The translations under genes and the position numbers were made by a program. Under the pieces are notes generated by a model, which was given only the letters and a program-made list of their open reading frames with translations, had not been told where the DNA came from and made no database searches. DNA of 64,000 bases from an uncultured Acinetobacter sp. (lineage in GTDB: Bacteria; Pseudomonadota; Gammaproteobacteria; Pseudomonadales; Moraxellaceae): contig NZ_CANLSL010000003.1 of NCBI RefSeq assembly GCF_947493735.1, forward strand, positions 1 to 64,000, given 5' to 3'. This document shows, piece after piece, positions 1 through 6,870 of the stretch (positions are counted from its first letter, which is position 1; each line of letters begins with the position of its first letter).

Positions 1-704
1 AAGCGTTCAACTTTGCCTTTGGTCTGTGCACGGTAGGGCTTACATACGCGGGGACGAAAGCTGTATTTCTTGGCGCAATCGAGCAGTTTGGGGTTCCATT
101 TATGCTGCCCCTCCTGATAGGCATCCCGTTCAATCATGATCGTTTTAGCGTTATCAAACAGGATTTCTTGAGGTACTCCTGCAAAGAACTGAAATGCATT
201 TTCCAGACCATCGATCCATGCATCCGTACGTTCATGATCATAAAATTTCACGAAAGTCGCTCTGGAATACCCTAATGTTGCGACAAAGGCTTTTAAAGTC
301 GTGTTGTTGCGTCGAATTGTGGTGAAATCCACCTGCATTTGTTGGCCAGGTTGGGTTTCAAAACGAATGATCGGTTCCGGTTGAGCAACTGGTTTTAATG
401 TTGCAAGATATTCCCTCAAGATCCTGATCTTTCCTGGATATCCCAACCTTAAAATTTCCTGGTAGAGCACAACAGCAGGAATCCATTCAGGATGAGCTGC
501 GTTTACACGTTGGAGTAAATAGGGTTTATATGGGTCAAGGATACTTATTCTAGGCTGTATACGCTGATACTGAGGTGTGGTGTTTTGCCGTAAATATTTA
601 CGCACAGTATTTCTGGACACCCCCAGTTCACGACTAATGGCTTTAATAGATTTACCTTGTTGATGAAGTATTTGGATTGTCACTGCTTGCTCCAAAGTTA
701 ACAT
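1..704 (-). CDS. istA: IS21-family transposase IstA, 3' end cut by window edge
   Basis: DDE recombinase that catalyses IS21 transposition, normally with the AAA+ helper IstB. 234 codons are visible from an ATG at 704 to the window edge with no stop. Residues about 5-40 form a helix-turn-helix (GKSIKAISRELGVSRNTVRK). The integrase core shows Asp126 in QVDF, Asp184 in FDNAK and Glu233 in KGKVE, consistent with an intact catalytic triad. The full protein should run on towards lower coordinates, with istB beyond it. The gene is not obviously damaged in the part seen. Confidence 0.88.
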   Translation of the reverse strand, partial: MLTLEQAVTIQILHQQGKSIKAISRELGVSRNTVRKYLRQNTTPQYQRIQPRISILDPYKPYLLQRVNAAHPEWIPAVVLYQEILRLGYPGKIRILREYLATLKPVAQPEPIIRFETQPGQQMQVDFTTIRRNNTTLKAFVATLGYSRATFVKFYDHERTDAWIDGLENAFQFFAGVPQEILFDNAKTIMIERDAYQEGQHKWNPKLLDCAKKYSFRPRVCKPYRAQTKGKVER

Positions 705-721
705 GTTGAGCAGTCCAAAAT

Positions 722-780
722 GACCGCTATATTAACCAAGGGGGTCAGTTTTTAAATGCCGTTAGGGGGTTATTTTTACA
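722..780. repeat. Sub-terminal repeats of the IS21 end
   Basis: Two related blocks, GGGGGTCAGTTTTT (about 740-753) and GGGGGTTATTTTTACA (765-780), lie between the istA start codon and the element end. They are direct repeats of one motif and resemble the multiple transposase-binding repeats known at IS21-family termini. That they bind IstA is inferred. Confidence 0.65.
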
Positions 781-1242
781 CTGCCGCTAACAACGTGACA
801 ATGCCTGCCTTAAGCAAGGCATACAGTCGATAGGTTCAGTTGTTTAAGCGATGAATCAATACAGCACGGATTGTTTTAAGTAATCCATGATAGATGGTCA
901 CAGTGAGTGTATTACAGTGTCATGAAGACAATTGCTCTTAGTGAACGATGATTAGTCAGTCGCATTACTCATAGTAAATCTATCGCACTCAACGAGTTTA
1001 TCGTGAATAGTCTGAGTAACATAATCATCTTCATACTCAGTCGTTGATACCAAGTGATTGATACTTAGTGAGTAGTATTAGATTATGTGTATCAATTGAT
1101 ATATTAATCATATAAGTACCAAAATGATTTTTGCAATTTCATGCACTTAGACAGGATCATCAAATACAGACGGTATATGGGAATGGTGAATTGAATAGGT
1201 GGATTGTTTGAGTTTAAAAATTCAATCAAGTTATGACGCTTT
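781..1242. other. Gene-free stretch between IS21 end and alpA
   Basis: 462 bp with no convincing coding frame; a 65-codon minus frame at 1104-1301 overlaps the alpA 3' end and has no ribosome binding site or recognisable sequence. A short palindrome TGCCTTaagcAAGGCA lies close to the IS end. TGA/TAGT-rich short repeats occur through 950-1080 but form no clear unit. Confidence 0.5.
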
Positions 1243-1545
1243 TTATGAATCAAGGCAGGCGTGTATGCGCTGCTCAATCCATGCTTGAATGGCTTGCTCA
1301 TTCCATCCTACTGCACCTGAACTTTGCGTTGAGGCGTAGAGCTTAATCCCTTTGGGAAATGCAGGATCATAGCGTTTCGATTTCGGGTTCATTCGATCAT
1401 AGATCGCCGATCGTGATAATCCAGTTAAGGCTTGCACTTGTTTAATGCGAATCATCCGACGAGGTGATGATGCAGAATAGACTTCCGCATTTGCCGTAGC
1501 TTTCTTCGCTGTATCTATATGAGTGGCTGAGTTTAAGTTGCTCAT
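1243..1545 (-). CDS. AlpA-family phage/island transcriptional regulator
   Basis: Small DNA-binding protein of the AlpA/excisionase type, which usually switches on excision genes of prophages and genomic islands. 100 aa; the AlpA core starts at residue 31 (MIRIKQVQALTGLSRSAIYD) with the helix-turn-helix, followed by KYDPAFP-like and WNEQAIQAWIEQR segments typical of the family. The first 30 residues are a low-complexity extension. An alternative start is Met31 at 1455, but GGAG about nine bases before the ATG at 1545 supports the long form. No integrase is visible; it may lie outside the window or have been lost. Its target is unknown. Confidence 0.8.
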   Translation of the reverse strand: MSNLNSATHIDTAKKATANAEVYSASSPRRMIRIKQVQALTGLSRSAIYDRMNPKSKRYDPAFPKGIKLYASTQSSGAVGWNEQAIQAWIEQRIHACLDS

Positions 1546-1676
1546 GTTTGGTTACTCCACATTGATGGTTAAAAGTGAAGAAGAACCTGTCACGATGGAT
1601 TGGATCATTTGTCCTGTTCAATCTGTCGTGCTTGGTGTTCTTCCATAACACAGTCCACGAAATAAAAAATTGCGTA

Positions 1677-1758
1677 CAGCCTAGGACAAGGCTGACTTCC
1701 TTGCTTGACACTGCCAAGCCCTGCACCGTATCCTGTGCAAGCTGACCCACATGGTCAG
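1677..1758 (+). other. Cluster of four small hairpins upstream of the branched structure
   Basis: Four consecutive perfect inverted repeats: CAGCCT/AGGCTG (1677-1694), GCTTG/CAAGC (1703-1719), TGCAC/GTGCA (1722-1739) and CTGACC/GGTCAG (1742-1758). Individually short, together they occupy the whole 82-bp stretch and lead directly into the multibranched element that follows. They could be part of one structured RNA or of a single-strand DNA site. There is no T-tract, so they are not ordinary terminators. Confidence 0.5.
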
Positions 1759-1760
1759 TC

Positions 1761-1895
1761 GGTTTTAGCAGACCGTTTCCTAAGAGCGCTAAAAGATTTC
1801 ATTTTTTAGCGTGTAATCCCTCGTGCCCCCTCTACGGCGGAACGTGAGGGGGACACCTTCGGGTGTGCTGATTTCTTAGGATCAGTCTGCTAACC
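1761..1895 (+). ncRNA. Candidate four-way-junction structured RNA (or foldable DNA site)
   Basis: A long closing helix pairs TTAGCAGAC (1765-1773) with GTCTGCTAA (1885-1893), plus GG/CC outside, then, after a small internal loop, TCCTAAGA (1778-1785) with TCTTAGGA (1874-1881). Inside it sit three hairpins in a row: CGCTAAAA/TTTTAGCG (1787-1811), CCCCCTC-ACG/CGTGAGGGGG with one bulged T (1826-1852), and ACACC-TTCG-GGTGT (1853-1866). Four perfect or near-perfect helices around one junction are very unlikely by chance. It precedes a small ORF, so a cis-regulatory leader is possible; an island replication, transfer or recombination site is equally possible. I do not recognise it as a named family. 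The plus orientation is inferred only from the downstream ORF. Confidence 0.55.
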
Positions 1896-1902
1896 CCCTT
1901 TC

Positions 1903-1939
1903 GTTCTGCCACCATCATTTAGCAGTGATTTGGTAGAAC
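1903..1939 (+). promoter_or_regulatory. Leader hairpin just before the small ORF's ribosome binding site
   Basis: GTTCTGCCA (1903-1911) pairs with TGGTAGAAC (1931-1939, one G-T wobble), with an inner ATCA/TGAT stem (1914-1917/1926-1929). It ends 14 bases before the AGGAG box of the ORF at 1965. Its placement between the branched structure and a strong ribosome binding site suggests translational control, which is an inference. Confidence 0.5.
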
Positions 1940-1964
1940 TCTATTAATATCCTAGGAGTTAGCC

Positions 1965-2105
1965 ATGACCTCAGTTCATTGCTTTGCTGTGCCTCATGCA
2001 CAGTCTATTATTTTCAAGTGCTTAGCCTTGTTCTCATTACATGCAAATCCAAAGCAGTCTTGCTGTACGGATTGGCAAATGCTTTATCACACGCTAAAGC
2101 ATTAA
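1965..2105 (+). CDS. Small Cys/His-rich protein or leader peptide (46 aa), unrecognised
   Basis: ATG at 1965 is preceded by AGGAG (1954-1958) at normal spacing, one of the better ribosome binding sites in the island. The product starts MTSVHCFAVPHAQS, contains a hydrophobic stretch IIFKCLALFSLHA and a CCTDW motif, and ends TLKH. It has four cysteines and four histidines in 46 residues. I do not recognise the family. It follows directly on the hairpin array at 1677-1939, so it may be the regulated gene of that leader or a leader peptide for the lipoprotein downstream. It could also be a chance frame; the ribosome binding site is the main support. Confidence 0.5.
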   Translation: MTSVHCFAVPHAQSIIFKCLALFSLHANPKQSCCTDWQMLYHTLKH

Positions 2106-2206
2106 GCATCCACATTCGAGATTGAAAAAAATCACCGTCGCAGACCATCAATGCTGTCGATGCAGGATGTTAGCGCACTGCAAAAAATGATGACATGGGA
2201 ATTATT

Positions 2207-2707
2207 ATGAGAACAACACTATGGGGAATACTAATTGCACTGAGCCTCTCGGCTTGCAATCAATCTGTTGATCAGCCCCCAACAGAACAGCAAGACATAT
2301 CGACCATCAATGCCGAAACAGACCTGAGCGAACTCAGCAATGAAGTTGCAGACAACATGACTACTGAGGAAGACGTAGATTCTGAATCATGGTTTGAAGG
2401 GGTTGATGAGTACATCAATCAAAGTGATGAACCACCTGTTGAATTTCATTTAAGCGAGGAATACGACATCGGCGGAAACCCCTTTCTACAACTAAATATG
2501 ACAGCAATCGTCGATCAAGTAGAAATTTATGACGTGACGATCAATCGAGGCAATACCTGTGCACCAAAATTTTGGCATAGACAATGGGCAGGTCATGGCA
2601 CCTTAAAGTTTGGGCATGTCAGAACTGCTTTTATGGGCTGTAATGTCAATGCCATCAAGGAAGTGAGTGTCAGCACAGATGTTGGTGAGTTTGTTTTTAA
2701 CTTTTAA
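2207..2707 (+). CDS. Putative lipoprotein, unknown function
   Basis: 166-aa protein with an N-terminal lipoprotein signal (MRTTLWGILIALSLSAC; lipobox LSAC), so it should be lipid-anchored at Cys17 and exported. After an acidic, low-complexity linker (about residues 18-75, many E, D, Q, S) comes a compact C-terminal domain with two cysteines (NTCAPKFW and MGCNV) that could form a disulphide. I chose ATG 2207 over the in-frame ATG at 2195 because GGGAA sits five bases before it and the signal peptide then has a normal length. Function is unknown; it is part of the accessory island. Confidence 0.72.
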   Translation: MRTTLWGILIALSLSACNQSVDQPPTEQQDISTINAETDLSELSNEVADNMTTEEDVDSESWFEGVDEYINQSDEPPVEFHLSEEYDIGGNPFLQLNMTAIVDQVEIYDVTINRGNTCAPKFWHRQWAGHGTLKFGHVRTAFMGCNVNAIKEVSVSTDVGEFVFNF

Positions 2708-2784
2708 AGCATTGCTCTGTTAATCCATCGCAACGTACTAGCGATTTTTACAGAGAATAATTTGCATTAGATCAGGGGATTCAC

Positions 2785-3378
2785 ATGCAAGGACAAATTT
2801 TAGATTTTTCGATACAGCAAAATACAGGGGTCATCAGTGGCAATGACCAAAAGCGGTATCACTTCAAAGGCAGTGAGTGGAAAGAAACCATGACACCAGT
2901 GCGTGGTCTACGCGTTGATTTTGATGTAGATAGCGAAGGCATGGCGGTCGGTGTTTATAAAGCGATTGGTGTAAGCAATACAGTGACGTTTCATCCATCA
3001 GTCAATACCGACAAGCCTGAAAGCGAGTACAACTTTATTGATTGGGCGTTGAAAGCATTTAAACACTATGTCACCTTTGAAGGTCGAGCACGCCGAAAAG
3101 AATATTGGTTCTTTATGTTATTCAATATGCTCGGCTTTGTATGCGCAATGATTTTGGATGTCATTTTTGAAACAGAGATGTTGTTTTATTTGCTATACAT
3201 GCTGATGATATTTTTACCTGTACTCAGTGTTTCGGTACGTCGCCTTCATGACATCGGCAAGTCAGGTTGGTGGTACTGGATTAGTGCGATTCCAATTATT
3301 GGCTTAATTCTACTTTTGATCTGGTTTGCCCAAGAGGGCGATCAACATGCCAATCAATATGGTCAACCAAGCAAGTAA
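2785..3378 (+). CDS. DUF805 inner-membrane protein with cold-shock-like N-terminus
   Basis: 197 aa in two parts. Residues 1-65 resemble an OB-fold/cold-shock-like segment (MQGQILDFSIQQNTGVISG, then FKGSEWK and VDFDV). Residues about 85-195 are a DUF805 membrane domain: the FKHYVTFEGRARRKEYWFF entry motif, three to four hydrophobic helices, SVRRLHDIGKSGWWYW and a polar tail with GDQHANQYG. AGGGGA about seven bases before the ATG supports the start. DUF805 proteins sit in the inner membrane and have no settled function. It is the last plus-strand gene before a strong palindrome at 3480. Confidence 0.85.
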   Translation: MQGQILDFSIQQNTGVISGNDQKRYHFKGSEWKETMTPVRGLRVDFDVDSEGMAVGVYKAIGVSNTVTFHPSVNTDKPESEYNFIDWALKAFKHYVTFEGRARRKEYWFFMLFNMLGFVCAMILDVIFETEMLFYLLYMLMIFLPVLSVSVRRLHDIGKSGWWYWISAIPIIGLILLLIWFAQEGDQHANQYGQPSK

Positions 3379-3479
3379 TCACACATCAGGAGAAAAGTCA
3401 CGCCACCTATCGTAATTTGCTTGGATTATCCTTAGAGTGATTTCAGACAACTAAAACAAAACTGCTTATTCAATAATTT

Positions 3480-3509
3480 CATCCGATCAGCCACTTGGCT
3501 GATCGGATG
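3480..3509. terminator. Strong palindrome between convergent genes
   Basis: CATCCGATCAGCC (3480-3492) and GGCTGATCGGATG (3497-3509) form a perfect 13-bp stem with a 4-base loop. It lies between the ends of the plus-strand DUF805 gene (3378) and the minus-strand zinc-ribbon gene (3526), where a shared terminator would be expected. Neither side has a good T-tract, so termination is likely but not certain. Confidence 0.55.
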
Positions 3510-3525
3510 ATCAAGATAAATTATT

Positions 3526-3885
3526 TCAATAGCCTTCAGCAGATGATGTCTCATCAGCACGAGCTAGGCTAAAGCAGTGACCACAACGAACACACTCGTG
3601 ATTATCTAAAATGGTGGTATCAACCATTTCCCCGAGCGCAGTCCCCGCGCTACATCCCGCTACGCCTGAAACTAAGCCAACGAGAACAGCACTGGTTATT
3701 CCGCCCAAGACGGAACCAATGGGACCTGCCACCATACCAAAACTTGCGCCAATTTTAGCGGCGGATAGCGTCGTAGCAACACCACCCATTGTTGCAGTAG
3801 TTGCACCAATTGTACCACAAATTTTTCGGGCAGTGTGTTTGGTGAGGATGTGTTTGGATTTGCATTTTGGGCAAAGTATTGTCAT
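3526..3885 (-). CDS. Split zinc-ribbon protein with glycine-rich core, unknown function
   Basis: 119 aa. Cys5 and Cys8 (CPKC) at the N-terminus and Cys98, Cys101 and Cys104 (CVRCGHC) near the C-terminus could close one zinc ribbon, while residues about 22-90 are an alanine/glycine-rich hydrophobic segment with GxxxG spacing (GGVATTL, GPIGSVLGG, GLVSGVAG) that looks membrane-embedded, as in glycine-zipper proteins. No family name comes to mind. Part of the accessory island; convergent with the DUF805 gene and divergent from the downstream plus-strand frames. Confidence 0.68.
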   Translation of the reverse strand: MTILCPKCKSKHILTKHTARKICGTIGATTATMGGVATTLSAAKIGASFGMVAGPIGSVLGGITSAVLVGLVSGVAGCSAGTALGEMVDTTILDNHECVRCGHCFSLARADETSSAEGY

Positions 3886-3911
3886 TTCATTTTCTCCACG
3901 ATATATTTGAA

Positions 3912-3931
3912 TTGAGCCAAAAGTGGCTCAA
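3912..3931. promoter_or_regulatory. Short palindrome at a ribosome binding site
   Basis: TTGAGCC (3912-3918) and GGCTCAA (3925-3931) form a 7-bp stem whose 3' arm overlaps the AAGGAG box of the small frame at 3941. It could be an operator for the divergent gene at 3885 or mask the ribosome binding site. Confidence 0.35.
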
Positions 3932-3940
3932 GGAGATGAT

Positions 3941-4147
3941 ATGTATTTGAAGAAACTTTCAGTCCGAATTCAACTTTTGATTACCGATAGGAGTAGACTT
4001 ATCAGCCTGAAACCTCATTTTTTAAATTATTTGCCTATATACAGGAGAAAACCCACGATTCTAGAGCCTTTGACCCGAAAAATTCTTACTGATTTATTAC
4101 TAATTTTGGATTGTTTTAAGACTAAATTCCCACTATTTTCGGAGTGA
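3941..4147 (+). CDS. Possible small protein, 68 aa, unrecognised
   Basis: The frame begins at an ATG five bases after a full AAGGAG (3930-3935). The product is basic at first (MYLKKLSVRIQLL), with a later hydrophobic stretch (ILTDLLLILDCF). No family is recognised and the codon use is not distinctive. I prefer ATG 3941 to the earlier ATG 3923, which lies before the ribosome binding site. Real only if the ribosome binding site is functional. Confidence 0.3.
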   Translation: MYLKKLSVRIQLLITDRSRLISLKPHFLNYLPIYRRKPTILEPLTRKILTDLLLILDCFKTKFPLFSE

Positions 4148-4193
4148 TTCCTGACACAGATTTTCAATTTTAATTTTAACCATAGGTTGAAAA

Positions 4194-5369
4194 ATGACCA
4201 CTAAAGTTCCAAATTATAAAGAGAAGCTCAGAGCTAAACTGAACAGCTTAGATACAGTCATGAGTGTTTTTATCTACCTAAAGTTAGTCCCCCATGTAAT
4301 GAAACTTGTGGGCAGAGATCGCGATGGTTATTTAACAGATATTGAAAATGAACTCTTACAAATGGGGGATTTTAAGGAAGTTAAGAAAAGAATATTGATG
4401 AAGGTCAATGAGTTGATCGGTGAGCTTTCGACGGAGCTTGATCAAAATACAAAGTATCAGCTCGTTTTAGACCATATCGAAAAGAAGTTGGATATCGTAA
4501 TTCATAGTGAATTAAAAGTGGTTTTCAATCAGCTTGAAAGTGATCGGCGTTTTGCGCATTTTTACTATGCATCAACACGATATAAGCCAAATATTTCAGA
4601 TATTTTAGCGATAAAAGATTTCCTGCGTGAGTACGATAAATACAAAAAATTAGATAGGAGTCAGAAAAAATTTGTTCGTGCACCTGATGTTTATAAGGTT
4701 CTTAGTCCCTCGCCCGTATCTACTCAACTCATCAATATCTCAATGTATGCACTGTTGTCGATCCACAATGAGTTAGGTAGGATTTCGAGTTTTAAGAATC
4801 CACCTATAGGTTTTTTAAAACATATAGATAAACTAAATGCAAACTACCTTGAACTTGAAAAAGTATCAAAAACAAGACTTACAAAGAACTTACACAATGA
4901 ATCAGGTAAAGCGAACTCTAAATATAGAGCAATCCTGTATGAGTATTTAGACGGAAAATTTTCACTGAATGAGTACCACGAAACTATTGATCAAAAGTTA
5001 AAAATAGAGATTGCTATTTATCAAGTTGATTATGTTTTCATTGTAAATAGAGATTGCCACGAACTTGTTTTAAATAGAATACAAAGTAAATGGCATAAAG
5101 AAGTATGTCTAGCAAAAGATCGGGGCATAACCAAGAACAAAGCAAATGAAAAAAAGGACTCAACAGATTCACAAAAAGAACGACTTGATCATGAATCTCA
5201 GGTTGCAGTTGAAAAAGCAGAGCTAATTCCTGATATGCCCACACAAGAGTTAAGCAATCAGCCAACACCTACTGAAGCTGTTCAAACTGTGCTAGAGCCT
5301 AGTCCAAAGCAAATAATACGTGTAAAAGTAATAGTTAGAAAAAAGAATAATGTTCAATCTAAGTACTAG
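4194..5369 (+). CDS. Hypothetical protein, 391 aa, AT-rich island gene
   Basis: I do not recognise this protein. It has no signal peptide and no clear membrane segment. Residues 1-290 are largely helical and charged (MGDFKEVKKRILMKVNELIG; YDKYKKLDRSQKKF; DYVFIVNRDCHEL). Residues about 300-375 are a low-complexity K/E/Q/T/P-rich linker, and the protein ends in a basic tail (VKVIVRKKN). Base composition is noticeably more AT-rich than the core genes from 5548 onwards, which fits recent transfer. It stands alone at the inner edge of the island. Cargo such as a defence or stress gene is possible but nothing in the sequence shows it. Confidence 0.7.
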   Translation: MTTKVPNYKEKLRAKLNSLDTVMSVFIYLKLVPHVMKLVGRDRDGYLTDIENELLQMGDFKEVKKRILMKVNELIGELSTELDQNTKYQLVLDHIEKKLDIVIHSELKVVFNQLESDRRFAHFYYASTRYKPNISDILAIKDFLREYDKYKKLDRSQKKFVRAPDVYKVLSPSPVSTQLINISMYALLSIHNELGRISSFKNPPIGFLKHIDKLNANYLELEKVSKTRLTKNLHNESGKANSKYRAILYEYLDGKFSLNEYHETIDQKLKIEIAIYQVDYVFIVNRDCHELVLNRIQSKWHKEVCLAKDRGITKNKANEKKDSTDSQKERLDHESQVAVEKAELIPDMPTQELSNQPTPTEAVQTVLEPSPKQIIRVKVIVRKKNNVQSKY

Positions 5370-5441
5370 AGTGTCTTAAGCTGTGGCAACTTAACTAAAT
5401 TACTTGAAGCTTTTAACGAGGAGGATTTAATCTGTTATTTT

Positions 5442-5461
5442 TGCGGTAAGTAATGCGGTAA
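5442..5461. repeat. Short direct repeat at the island edge
   Basis: TGCGGTAA occurs twice, at 5442-5449 and 5454-5461, in the last AT-rich stretch before the core pyrC' gene. It could be a remnant of an integration site; no matching copy was seen elsewhere in the island, so this is weak. Confidence 0.25.
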
Positions 5462-5517
5462 CTAGTTCTATATTTTATAATATTTAATTCTAAAACAAAT
5501 AATTACAAGTGTTATCA

Positions 5518-5536
5518 GGTGCGCGCTGAGCGCACC
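5518..5536 (-). terminator. Hairpin after pyrC'
   Basis: GGTGCGC (5518-5524) and GCGCACC (5530-5536) form a perfect 7-bp GC-rich stem 12 bases past the pyrC' stop. The T-tract on the minus strand is poor, so termination may be weak. Confidence 0.5.
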
Positions 5537-5547
5537 ATAAATCAAAA

Positions 5548-6822
5548 TTAGATTTCTACAAAGCAATCGATCACTTTGCCTTTTAACTGCTGATTGAGAA
5601 GTGGCGTATTTTTCCCTTGCGAATACATCGACGAAGCATCCATTATCCACGATTGATTTGGATTGACCAAAATCCAACTTGATTGCGCTTGCCATGTTTC
5701 ATTAAGTTTAAACACTTGCGCAGCATTAGAAGTTACGCTTTTCGCCCACTGTAACGGTGTCAACAACCCCTCATCGACCAACTGTACACCAAGTGAGACA
5801 AAGCTATCAAAAGCACTAAAGCCCGATTCCGTTTCAGCAAATGGTGCCATTTTCGCTGAACTACTGAGTGGCTCATGATGGGTACAGATCGCATCTATCA
5901 CACCCGAACGCACACCTTCACGGAGCGCTTGACGATCTTGTTCAGAACGTAATGGAGGACGGACGTGCGCCAAGGAATTAAAACCATCAATAATTGCATC
6001 CGTCAAATGCAACTGGTGCATCGCCACATCCGCTGTCACAGGCAAGCCTTTTGCCTTCGCATTGGCAATCAGCTGGACTGATTCACCGCATGACAACAAA
6101 CCAAAATGTGCTTCCACACCTGTCGCTTCGATCATGTGCAGATATTTTGAAATCGCAACTGTTTCAGCGATTGGTGGAATCATCGGCAAACCTTGTCGTG
6201 ATGCAATAAATCCTTCATGCACACAGCCATCTTTGGCGATCTCAGGTTCTTCTGCGTAGAACACCACTTTTAAACCGAGTCCTGCGGCGTATTCCATGGT
6301 ACGAATCACCACATCATCATTGGCAAACGCCGCATTGGCATTCGATACCGCAATACAGCCGCCTTTGCGCAGTCCTGCCATATTTGCGGGTTGCTGACCA
6401 TTTAAGCCTTGGGTTTGTGCGCCGATAATGTGGAGATAAATGCCACCATCTTTCAGTGCTTTTTCGCGCAGCCCTGCGAGCAATGCGCCATTATCTTGGA
6501 CGATCGGCTTGCTATCAGGCGGTGTGACGATATGCAAAATGCCATTTTTACGTGCAGCAAGCCCTTCAGATTTGAGTGTGCCATGTTGTTGTTGACCCGG
6601 TTCACGAAGTCGAGCGCAAAGATCAAGCATGGTTGGCATCAGCCAATGCCCTTTGCCGTCGATTTGCATGATTTGGCTTTGATCAAGAGCGCGCCCATCA
6701 ATCAAGCGTCCTTGATCTAAATATACCGTTTGCACTTGATTCGTATTGGTAAAGGGATTTAAGACACGGACATTTTCAATTTTTACAATTTGGCTTACTT
6801 GATTTGCTTGGACTTCGCTCAC
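5548..6822 (-). CDS. pyrC': Non-catalytic dihydroorotase-like subunit of ATCase (PyrC')
   Basis: 424-aa amidohydrolase-fold protein of the dihydroorotase family, encoded right after pyrB. The zinc-binding HxH of active dihydroorotases is gone: where DLHVHLREPG is expected, the protein has DLCARLREPG (about residues 67-76). The later histidine is replaced in HFGLLSCGES, and the catalytic Asp region reads CTHHEP instead of a TDH-type motif. Such inactive PyrC' proteins are known from Pseudomonas and relatives, where they hold the PyrB trimers together in the dodecameric ATCase. It therefore probably has a structural role, with an active PyrC encoded elsewhere. 48 bp separate it from pyrB, so the two are likely cotranscribed. 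Confidence 0.9.
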   Translation of the reverse strand: MSEVQANQVSQIVKIENVRVLNPFTNTNQVQTVYLDQGRLIDGRALDQSQIMQIDGKGHWLMPTMLDLCARLREPGQQQHGTLKSEGLAARKNGILHIVTPPDSKPIVQDNGALLAGLREKALKDGGIYLHIIGAQTQGLNGQQPANMAGLRKGGCIAVSNANAAFANDDVVIRTMEYAAGLGLKVVFYAEEPEIAKDGCVHEGFIASRQGLPMIPPIAETVAISKYLHMIEATGVEAHFGLLSCGESVQLIANAKAKGLPVTADVAMHQLHLTDAIIDGFNSLAHVRPPLRSEQDRQALREGVRSGVIDAICTHHEPLSSSAKMAPFAETESGFSAFDSFVSLGVQLVDEGLLTPLQWAKSVTSNAAQVFKLNETWQAQSSWILVNPNQSWIMDASSMYSQGKNTPLLNQQLKGKVIDCFVEI

Positions 6823-6870
6823 AATAGTCTCACTTTAATTTTGCAGAATATTTCAAATTTCATTTCAGAT

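Larger units (their letters stand above)
1..780 (-). mobile_element. IS21-family insertion sequence, partial (istA-side end)
   Basis: The segment holds the 5' part of an istA transposase and, outside it, the end of the element. Read on the minus strand the element starts TGTAAAAATAACCCCC (end at 780), and a second, similar block AAAAACTGACCCCC lies about 25 bp further in. A TG/CA terminus and repeated sub-terminal blocks are typical of IS21 elements. The rest of istA and the expected istB lie beyond position 1. The outer boundary at 780 is inferred from the TG/CA rule and the repeats; the target duplication cannot be checked because the other end is outside the window. Confidence 0.8.

Noticed and set aside
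1104..1301. 65-codon minus-strand frame downstream of alpA
   Set aside because: Overlaps the alpA 3' end, no ribosome binding site, no recognisable sequence.
1442..1750. 102-codon minus-strand frame overlapping alpA and the hairpin cluster
   Set aside because: It overlaps the alpA start in another frame, and its own sequence is explained by the hairpin-rich leader region; no family resemblance.
5371..5448. Start-less frame ending ICYFCGK before a stop, with a Cys pair
   Set aside because: Only about 25 codons with no start codon; could be a gene remnant but is too short to claim.
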